Source: an uncultured Christensenellaceae bacterium (GTDB taxonomy: Bacteria; Bacillota_A; Clostridia; Christensenellales; UBA3700). From it: a stretch of 12,427 bases of DNA. The notes under the pieces are model-generated. The model ran no database searches. It saw only the letters and a list, made by a program, of their open reading frames with translations, and had not been told where the DNA came from. Numbering within the stretch: the stretch's first letter is position 1; each line of letters begins with the position of its first letter. Below, in pieces: positions 7,172 through 12,427 of this stretch. The position numbers were made by a program, and so were the translations under genes. The stretch spans positions 1-12,427 of the forward strand of contig CALWKT010000061.1 of the NCBI GenBank assembly GCA_944381335.1. Direction: 5' to 3'.

Positions 7172-8022
7172 TGGAGAAGGAAAAGATCACCGTCATCGGA
7201 CTGGGCGTTATCGGCGGTTCGTACGCGATGGCGCTGAAGAAACTCGGCTATACCGTTTACGGGGCGGATAGCGACGCCGGAACGGTCGAAAAAGCCAGGG
7301 CGCGCGGCATAGTCGACGACGCGGCGCAGGTCGCGGACGCATTTTTGCCTGAGTCCGACATCGTTGTCATTGCGCTTTATCCCAAACAGGTGGAGGGAGA
7401 ACTCAGGCGGATAGCGCCGCATCTGAAAAAAGGCGTCGTGCTGACCGACGTTGCCGGAATAAAATCCGGCTTTATCGGGAATATCCGCAAGCTGCTGCCT
7501 CAGGGCGCGGATTTCGTCTTTGCGCATCCTATGGCGGGCAGAGAGAAAAAAGGCATTGATTACGCAGACGACAAGGTTTTCAAAGGCGCGAATTTCATCA
7601 TCACTCCCACCGAAGGGAACAGACCCGAATCTTTAACCAGGATTGAAAACCTCGCCAGAGAAATGGGCTTCAAGAACGTGATGCGCCTGACTCCTTGCGA
7701 GCACGACAAGATCATATCTTTCGTCTCTCAGCTTCCTCACGCGATCGCCGTCGCGCTTGTCAACAGCGACGACAGGCAGTTTGACACCCCGCGATTCGTC
7801 GGCGACAGTTACAGGGATCTGACGAGGATCGCGAACATCAACGAAAAACTCTGGTCAGAACTCTTTCTCGGCAACAAGGAAAACCTTCTCGCTTCGGTAA
7901 AAGAATTCGAGAAACAGCTGGATATAATAAAAACCGCGCTCGAAACGGACGACAAGGAGACGCTTGAAGCCGAGTTCGTGAAGGCAACCAGGCGTAGAAC
8001 GGAATTCAACAAGGAACTCTGA
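7171..8022 (+). CDS. tyrA: Prephenate dehydrogenase
   Basis: Oxidatively decarboxylates prephenate to 4-hydroxyphenylpyruvate, the tyrosine precursor, using NAD(P). The frame extends upstream inside aroQ, but the ATG at 7171 shares its A with the aroQ stop, has GAGGA at 7157-7161 and begins just before the Rossmann strand, giving 283 residues. Visible motifs are GLGVIGGS (10-17), an acidic GADSD after the second strand that favours NAD over NADP, TDVAGIKS (92-99), HPMAGREKKG (119-128), SQLPHAIA (186-193) and YRDLTRIA (214-221). The all-alpha dimerisation domain fills the C-terminal half. There is no ACT domain after it, unlike many Bacillota TyrA proteins of ~370 residues, so no built-in tyrosine sensor is visible. 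It is the last gene of the operon; an intrinsic terminator starts 7 nt after its stop. Confidence 0.94.
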   Translation: MEKEKITVIGLGVIGGSYAMALKKLGYTVYGADSDAGTVEKARARGIVDDAAQVADAFLPESDIVVIALYPKQVEGELRRIAPHLKKGVVLTDVAGIKSGFIGNIRKLLPQGADFVFAHPMAGREKKGIDYADDKVFKGANFIITPTEGNRPESLTRIENLAREMGFKNVMRLTPCEHDKIISFVSQLPHAIAVALVNSDDRQFDTPRFVGDSYRDLTRIANINEKLWSELFLGNKENLLASVKEFEKQLDIIKTALETDDKETLEAEFVKATRRRTEFNKEL

Positions 8023-8029
8023 CAAGGTC

Positions 8030-8063
8030 AAACGCTCCGCTTGAACGGCGGGGCGTTTTTTAT
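8030..8063 (+). terminator. Rho-independent terminator of the aromatic operon
   Basis: An 11-bp stem pairs 8030-8040 (AAACGCTCCGC) with 8048-8058 (GCGGGGCGTTT), including one T-G wobble, around a 7-nt loop. It leads directly into a six-T run at 8056-8061. It begins 7 nt after the tyrA stop, the right place to end the operon transcript. Confidence 0.92.
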
Positions 8064-8261
8064 TTATGTACGGGAGCCTGCATAAGTGAAAAATAACAGG
8101 GTTAAACCGTACGTTGCCGCAAAAACCCGGTTTTCCGGGCAAATAAAAACGTAAATACCGTATCGCGCCGGGAATATCCGCCAAACCGCGGAAAAGAGGC
8201 GCGGCATTTCGGGAACGACGCTTTCAGGCTTGTAAAAGAAGTCTTGAGAGGCAATAATTTA
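8064..8261. other. Non-coding spacer with GC-rich hairpins
   Basis: About 200 nt without a supportable gene; the short frames inside lack ribosome binding sites. Two structures can be seen. A small hairpin pairs CCCGG (8126-8130) with CCGGG (8135-8139) around TTTT. A larger nested one pairs CGCGCC (8164-8169) with GGCGCG (8198-8203) and, inside it, TCCGC (8177-8181) with GCGGA (8188-8192). They lie upstream of the promoter of the next gene, so they are not part of its predicted mRNA. Function unknown; they could be remnants or an uncharted small RNA or protein site. Confidence 0.4.
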
Positions 8262-8290
8262 TTGACTTAATATTATTAAAATGTTATATT
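8262..8290 (+). promoter_or_regulatory. Near-consensus housekeeping sigma promoter of the P-type ATPase gene
   Basis: The -35 box TTGACT (8262-8267; 5 of 6 consensus bases) and the -10 box TATATT (8285-8290; 5 of 6) are separated by exactly 17 nt. A TG at 8282-8283 stands in the extended -10 position. The spacer and flanks are strongly AT-rich, unlike the surrounding DNA. Transcription should start near 8297, only about 3 nt before the ATG at 8300, and no Shine-Dalgarno sequence lies between 8268 and 8299. The expected mRNA is therefore leaderless or nearly so. Confidence 0.8.
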
Positions 8291-8299
8291 ATTTAATGT

Positions 8300-11200
8300 A
8301 TGGCAACGTCGAAAAAAACAAAAAAGGAAAAAACTCCCGAAGCTGTTGAAAAACCGGCGGAAACTCCCGTTTCTTCACAGCCCGTTACGTCGGCAGACGC
8401 CGGCGCTTCGGCGGTACGCTCCGCAGAGGCGCCTGCTGTCACGCGCGCGGGCAGGGCGCGCAAGGCGAAAGCAGACGGCGCTCCCAGACAGTTCAGGGAA
8501 AGAGGCGTCAAGCCTGTTGCGAATACAGAGCGGGAATCCGTTGTCGAAGAGGTAAAAAATAAGCCGGTTGAGCGCAAAAAGAGAGCGTCTGCCGCGGCTT
8601 CGGCTGAAAGTAAGCCTGAAGTTACGCCGCTGCAGGAACAACCGCAGGACGAAACCGTCGTGGAAGCCCGCAAACCTTCAAGAAAAAGGAAGTCTGCCGA
8701 AAGAGATGACGCGGCAGTTCAGCAACCCGTTGCTCAGGAAAGCGTTGCCGCAACTTTGCAGGAAGAATCCGTGCCGTCTGAAAACGCGGAGAGCCCTGCG
8801 CCTTTGCAGGCAAGCGCAGCTTCTTCCGAAAGCGGGGAAGGCGTTGTCGAAAATGCCGTGCAGAATGACGTTTCCGGGCAGGGCGAAGAGACAGATGAGG
8901 TCGGCGTAAACGCAAAGAAAAAGAAAAAGGTCAAATATACCGGGGAACTCGAAAGAGTTCAGCCCGATCCTTCTGTGGGACTTACGTCGGAGCAGGTGGA
9001 AGAGAGGTTCGGCAGAGGCATGAACAACGTTCAGCCCAACGTCGTCTCCAAATCTTATCTGGGAATTTTCAGATCAAACGTTCTCACCTTGTTCAACTTC
9101 ATCAACTTCGTTCTCGCCGCGCTGATCTTTGTCTTCGGCGAGATGAAGAACATGCTTTTCATCGGCGTTGTGACGATCAACATCATCGTCGGCGTCGTTC
9201 AGGAGATCAGGAGCAAGAAAGTCCTTGAGAAAATGTCTCTGATCGCGGCTCCGCACGTTGATCTTGTAAGAGACGGCAAGGTGGTCCAGAGCGAGATATC
9301 CGACATCGTGATCGACGACATCATGATACTCAGACAGGGCATGCAGATCCCGTCAGACAGCATTGTGGTCGAGGGGCAGTGCGAAGTCAACGAGTCCCTT
9401 CTGACCGGCGAGCAGGACGACGTTCACAAGCAGAACGGCGATTTCCTGTACTCCGGCAGTTTCGTTCAGGCGGGAGAGTGCAAGGCGCGCGTCACCGCGG
9501 TTGGAGAGGAGAACTTCACTTCAAAACTCATGGCGGAAGCCAAGAAGTTCAAAAAGCCGAAGTCCGAACTCATGCGTTCCATCAACTGGATCATCAGACT
9601 TGTAACCCTCGCCATTTTCCCGCTCGGAATACTGATGTTCTACACCAACAAGGTCACAACGTCCACGATCAACGAGGCGGTGACCGGTACGGTCGCTTCG
9701 GTGGTGGGTATGATCCCGGAAGGACTTGTCATGCTGACGTCAATCGCGCTTGCGGTAGGCGTAGTCAAGCTGGCGAGGAAACGCACCCTTGTTCAAGACC
9801 TTTACAGCATAGAAACTCTGGCGAGAGTCGACATGCTTTGTCTGGACAAGACGGGTACGATTACCGAAGGCAGCATGCAGGTGGAAAAGACGCATATCTA
9901 TTCCACCAAGTTCGGCAACGTGGACGACATTATGGCGAACATGGTCTCCGCGCTCGGAGCGCAGGGGTCGACGTTCGAAGCGTTCGCGCAGTACTTCAGA
10001 AGCAACGAAAAATACGAAGTGGCAGGCACCGTTCCGTTCTCTTCTTCGAGGAAGTGGAGCGCGGCTGACTTCGGTCAACTGGGCAAATTCATCGTGGGCG
10101 CGCCCGAGTTCGTGCTGAAAGAGAAATATTCTCTCGTCGAAAACGACGTCAGGGAATACAGCGCGCAGGGCTTCCGCGTGCTCGTTCTCGTCAGGACCAC
10201 TCAGCCTCTGAAAGACGATCTTGACAGAGAAAAACTCAAGCCGATCGCGCTGATTGTGCTTTCCGACAAGATCAGGGAAAACGCCAAGGATACGCTCGCG
10301 TATTTCGCAAAGCAGGGCGTTGAACTCAAGGTCATTTCCGGCGACAATCCGCTGACCGTCTCCAAGGTCGCGGAGCGTGCGGGGCTTGCCGGCGCAGATA
10401 AATTCATTGACGCGACGGAACTCGACACAGACGAGAAAATTTACGACGCGTGCGATAAATACACGATTTTCGGCAGAGTCACGCCCAAACAGAAGAAGGT
10501 GCTGGTGACCGCGCTCAAGTCCAAAGGGCACACGGTCGGCATGACGGGCGACGGCGTGAACGACGTTATGGCGCTCAAGGAAGCGGACTGTTCGATCGCC
10601 ATGGCTTCGGGAAGCGAAGCGAGCAGAAACGTCGCTCAGCTCGTGCTTCTTGACAGCGATTTCGCGGCGCTCCCCAGCGTAGTTGCGGAAGGCAGACGCG
10701 TTATCAACAACATAGAACGCGCGGCGTCGCTGTTCCTGGTCAAGACTTCGTTCAGCATAATCCTTACGCTCCTTCTGATCATACTTCAGATGAACTATCC
10801 GTTCGAGCCGATACAGCTGACGCTTATCAGCGGCTTGTTCGTCGGACTTCCGTCCTTCTTCCTTGCGATCGAACCCAACGATTCCAAGGTGAAAGGGTCG
10901 TTCCTGAGCAAAGTGTTCAAAAAGGCGTTGCCGGCAGGGTTTACCGTGGCGACTATGGTCACGATCATATGCCTTGTTTACCGCAACGTGGGCATAGACG
11001 TTTCGGCGCAGGTCTCGACGATGGCGTTCTACGTCACGAGCCTGACTTCGTTTATAGTTCTGATGTGGGTGTGCATCCCGTACACGAAAGAAAGACTGTA
11101 TCTGGTCGCGATGTGTCTCGTGCTTTATATAGCGGCGATCACGTCGTCGTTCATCAGGAACATTCTTTCCATATCCGGTCTGACGACGGAGATGACGATC

Positions 11201-11371
11201 AACATCGTGTTCATGTTGCTTGCCGTCTTCCCGATGATCATATTCTGGCGCGCGGAGATAGGCGCGTTCAACGGGCTTGTGAAGGAGATAAAGGAATTCC
11301 GCGTCAGAACGAAAGAGTACTGGGCGGAACTACGCGGTAAAAAAGAAGAAAAAAAAGGTAAAAACCGATAA
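8300..11371 (+). CDS. P-type cation-transporting ATPase (CtpE/Exp7-like) with long charged N-terminal extension
   Basis: An integral membrane ion pump of 1023 residues. Residues ~215-1000 form a full P-type ATPase. TM1-TM2 lie at about 258-302. The actuator domain has TGEQ (369-372) in place of the usual TGES. TM3-TM4 follow, with the ion-site motif IPEGLVMLTS (472-481). The phosphorylation site is DKTGT with Asp516. A short nucleotide-binding domain contains VGAPE (599-603), then come SGDN (680-683) and GDGVND (750-755), and further TM helices lie at about 809-980. The PEGL-type TM4 and compact N domain fit the group that includes mycobacterial CtpE, linked to calcium uptake; the ion here is not proven. 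Residues 1-210 are low-complexity, rich in Ala, Glu, Lys, Pro and Ser, probably disordered and cytosolic, and end in KKKKK (206-210). The C-terminal tail is also basic. The start is the ATG just after the promoter, with no ribosome binding site; the next in-frame Met is residue 241. Confidence 0.9.
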   Translation: MATSKKTKKEKTPEAVEKPAETPVSSQPVTSADAGASAVRSAEAPAVTRAGRARKAKADGAPRQFRERGVKPVANTERESVVEEVKNKPVERKKRASAAASAESKPEVTPLQEQPQDETVVEARKPSRKRKSAERDDAAVQQPVAQESVAATLQEESVPSENAESPAPLQASAASSESGEGVVENAVQNDVSGQGEETDEVGVNAKKKKKVKYTGELERVQPDPSVGLTSEQVEERFGRGMNNVQPNVVSKSYLGIFRSNVLTLFNFINFVLAALIFVFGEMKNMLFIGVVTINIIVGVVQEIRSKKVLEKMSLIAAPHVDLVRDGKVVQSEISDIVIDDIMILRQGMQIPSDSIVVEGQCEVNESLLTGEQDDVHKQNGDFLYSGSFVQAGECKARVTAVGEENFTSKLMAEAKKFKKPKSELMRSINWIIRLVTLAIFPLGILMFYTNKVTTSTINEAVTGTVASVVGMIPEGLVMLTSIALAVGVVKLARKRTLVQDLYSIETLARVDMLCLDKTGTITEGSMQVEKTHIYSTKFGNVDDIMANMVSALGAQGSTFEAFAQYFRSNEKYEVAGTVPFSSSRKWSAADFGQLGKFIVGAPEFVLKEKYSLVENDVREYSAQGFRVLVLVRTTQPLKDDLDREKLKPIALIVLSDKIRENAKDTLAYFAKQGVELKVISGDNPLTVSKVAERAGLAGADKFIDATELDTDEKIYDACDKYTIFGRVTPKQKKVLVTALKSKGHTVGMTGDGVNDVMALKEADCSIAMASGSEASRNVAQLVLLDSDFAALPSVVAEGRRVINNIERAASLFLVKTSFSIILTLLLIILQMNYPFEPIQLTLISGLFVGLPSFFLAIEPNDSKVKGSFLSKVFKKALPAGFTVATMVTIICLVYRNVGIDVSAQVSTMAFYVTSLTSFIVLMWVCIPYTKERLYLVAMCLVLYIAAITSSFIRNILSISGLTTEMTINIVFMLLAVFPMIIFWRAEIGAFNGLVKEIKEFRVRTKEYWAELRGKKEEKKGKNR

Positions 11372-11382
11372 AATACGAAATA

Positions 11383-11397
11383 TTTTGCTAAGCAAAA
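11383..11397. promoter_or_regulatory. 15-bp palindrome upstream of purA
   Basis: TTTTGCTAAGCAAAA is a perfect inverted repeat with 7-nt arms (11383-11389 and 11391-11397) around a single central A. Its right arm shares two bases with the AAGGAG ribosome binding site of purA. It could be a repressor operator or, as RNA, a weak 6-bp hairpin with a 3-nt loop beside the ribosome binding site. Only the symmetry and the position are seen; no binding protein is known. Confidence 0.4.
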
Positions 11398-11401
11398 GGA
11401 G
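11396..11401 (+). promoter_or_regulatory. Ribosome binding site of purA
   Basis: AAGGAG lies 7 nt before the ATG at 11409. It fixes the start of purA, and the strong match contrasts with the complete absence of such a site before the neighbouring ATPase gene. Confidence 0.85.
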
Positions 11402-11408
11402 ATAAATT

Positions 11409-12427
11409 ATGTTAACAGCTATCGTAGGTATCAACTGGGGAGACGAAGGCAAGGGCAGAATGGTCGACCTCGTATCCAGCGATTACGACGTGGTCGTAAG
11501 ATATCAGGGCGGCAACAACGCCGGTCACACCGTCGTCAATCACCTGGGCAAGTTCATTCTCAACCTCATTCCTTCAGGAATTCTTCGCCCCGAAGTGGTC
11601 AACGTCATGGGCAACGGTATGGTCATAGACATGCAGCACCTCGTCGGCGAAATGAAGAGACTGACGGACGCGGGCGTCAAGATCACTCCCGAAAACCTCA
11701 AAATAAGCGAGAGAGCGGTCATCTGCATGCCCTATCACGTCAGACAGGACTGCCTGGAAGAGGACAGACTGGGCGACGCGAAATACGGCTCGACCAGAAG
11801 AGGCATCGCTCCCGTTTACGGCGACAAGTACCTGAAGAAGATAATCACGATGGGAGATCTTTTCTATCCCGAATCGCTTAAAAAGCGTATCAAATCCATT
11901 GTGGAGTGGAAAAATCTGTTTATCGAGAAAGCGTACGGCAGCACGAAAATCGACGTTGACGACATCATGGACTGGCTCAGAGAGTACGGCGACAAACTCA
12001 AACCGTTCGTATGCAATACGGGTAAGTACCTGGACGAGTGCCTCAAGGCGGGCAAGAAGGTGGTTTTCGAAGCTCAGCTGGGCGCGCTCAGAGACATCGA
12101 CTTCGGCATCACTCCGTATACGTCGTCCTCCAACACCATCGCGGCTTACGCTCCGATAGGCGCGGGTATTCCCAAGTATAAGCTGGACAACGTGTTCGGT
12201 ATCATGAAGGCGTATTCCTCCTGCGTCGGCGAAGGTCCTTTCACCGTCGAAATGTTCGGCGCGGAAGCCGAGGAACTGCGTAAAGCCGGCGCGGAATACG
12301 GCGCGGCAACCGGCAGACCCCGCAGAGTGGGTCCGTTCGACGTAGTAGCTTCTAAATACGGCGTTGAGATGCAGGGCGCGGACGAACTCGCGCTGACCAA
12401 GCTGGACGTGTTGTCTTATCTTGACAA
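11409..12427 (+). CDS. purA: Adenylosuccinate synthase, 3'-partial
   Basis: Joins IMP and aspartate with GTP hydrolysis to form adenylosuccinate, the first committed step to AMP. The 339 visible codons run off the right edge; about 90 of the usual ~430 residues are missing. Visible motifs are GINWGDEGKGRMVD (7-20, catalytic Asp12), RYQGGNNAGHTVV with catalytic His40, LIPSGIL, GNGMVID, ISERA, STRRGIAPVYGDK (128-140), KAYSSCVGEGPF (267-278) and TGRPRRVGPFD (301-311). The IMP-site loop reads FEAQLGALRDIDFG (219-232) where the textbook enzyme has EGAQGTLLDIDHG, so the conserved Gln of EGAQG is displaced by one residue or replaced by Leu; GINWGDEG also has Asn for the usual Gln. This looks like a divergent but functional PurA branch. 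It starts 37 nt after the ATPase gene with no terminator between, so read-through from that gene is possible. Confidence 0.95.
   Translation, partial: MLTAIVGINWGDEGKGRMVDLVSSDYDVVVRYQGGNNAGHTVVNHLGKFILNLIPSGILRPEVVNVMGNGMVIDMQHLVGEMKRLTDAGVKITPENLKISERAVICMPYHVRQDCLEEDRLGDAKYGSTRRGIAPVYGDKYLKKIITMGDLFYPESLKKRIKSIVEWKNLFIEKAYGSTKIDVDDIMDWLREYGDKLKPFVCNTGKYLDECLKAGKKVVFEAQLGALRDIDFGITPYTSSSNTIAAYAPIGAGIPKYKLDNVFGIMKAYSSCVGEGPFTVEMFGAEAEELRKAGAEYGAATGRPRRVGPFDVVASKYGVEMQGADELALTKLDVLSYLD

Noticed and set aside
8121..8139. Minus-strand terminator-like hairpin followed by five T
   Set aside because: The stem is only 5 bp and no minus-strand gene lies to its right, so there is nothing for it to terminate.
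8086..8154. 22-codon GTG frame in the spacer
   Set aside because: No ribosome binding site, directly downstream of the operon terminator, and no recognisable peptide feature.
8346..8909. Plus-strand frames overlapping the ATPase tail
   Set aside because: Their Arg/Leu-rich translations arise from the GC-biased low-complexity repeat of Ala, Glu and Lys codons in the main frame; no start signal is present.
9740..10531. Minus-strand open frame of 263 codons
   Set aside because: Shadow of the P-type ATPase, whose plus-strand frame here holds DKTGT and the nucleotide-binding domain.

Overview
The window reads as a stretch of chromosome from a Clostridia-like Bacillota bacterium, probably uncultured. 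The pointers are strong AGGAGG-type ribosome binding sites, heavy AGA/AGG arginine use next to GCG-rich codons, Clostridia-style variants of the shikimate enzymes, and back-to-back genes all on the plus strand. This placement is inferred from style and not from a marker gene.

Positions 1-8022 hold one very tight operon of eight genes: aroF (5' end cut by the window), aroB, aroA, aroC, pheA, an aroE-aroK fusion, aroQ and tyrA. Together they carry ten activities. These cover every step from phosphoenolpyruvate and erythrose-4-phosphate to chorismate, then chorismate to prephenate, and from there to both phenylpyruvate and 4-hydroxyphenylpyruvate. Only the final aminotransferase is absent. Junctions run from a 4-nt overlap to a 5-nt gap, so translational coupling is likely. 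Feedback control appears to sit in two enzymes: the DAHP synthase, whose ferredoxin-like N-terminal regulatory domain is partly visible, and PheA, which has an ACT domain with an ESRP motif. TyrA has no ACT domain. A strong intrinsic terminator follows tyrA at once (8030-8063).

Positions 8064-8299 are non-coding. They hold a few GC-rich hairpins and, at the right end, a near-consensus sigma-70/SigA promoter whose predicted start site lies about 3 nt before the next ATG. No Shine-Dalgarno sequence is present, so the transcript is predicted to be leaderless. That gene (8300-11371) is a P-type cation ATPase of the CtpE/Exp7-like group, with an unusual low-complexity, highly charged N-terminal extension of about 210 residues.

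After 37 nt that include a 15-bp palindrome touching the ribosome binding site, purA (adenylosuccinate synthase) begins at 11409 and runs off the right edge. Its IMP-site loop departs from the textbook PurA sequence.

Most of the window is core metabolism. I see no CRISPR array, mobile element, RNA gene or obvious defence system. The best candidates for novelty are the leaderless, long-tailed P-type ATPase, the one-operon aromatic pathway with its AroE-AroK fusion, and the variant PurA.
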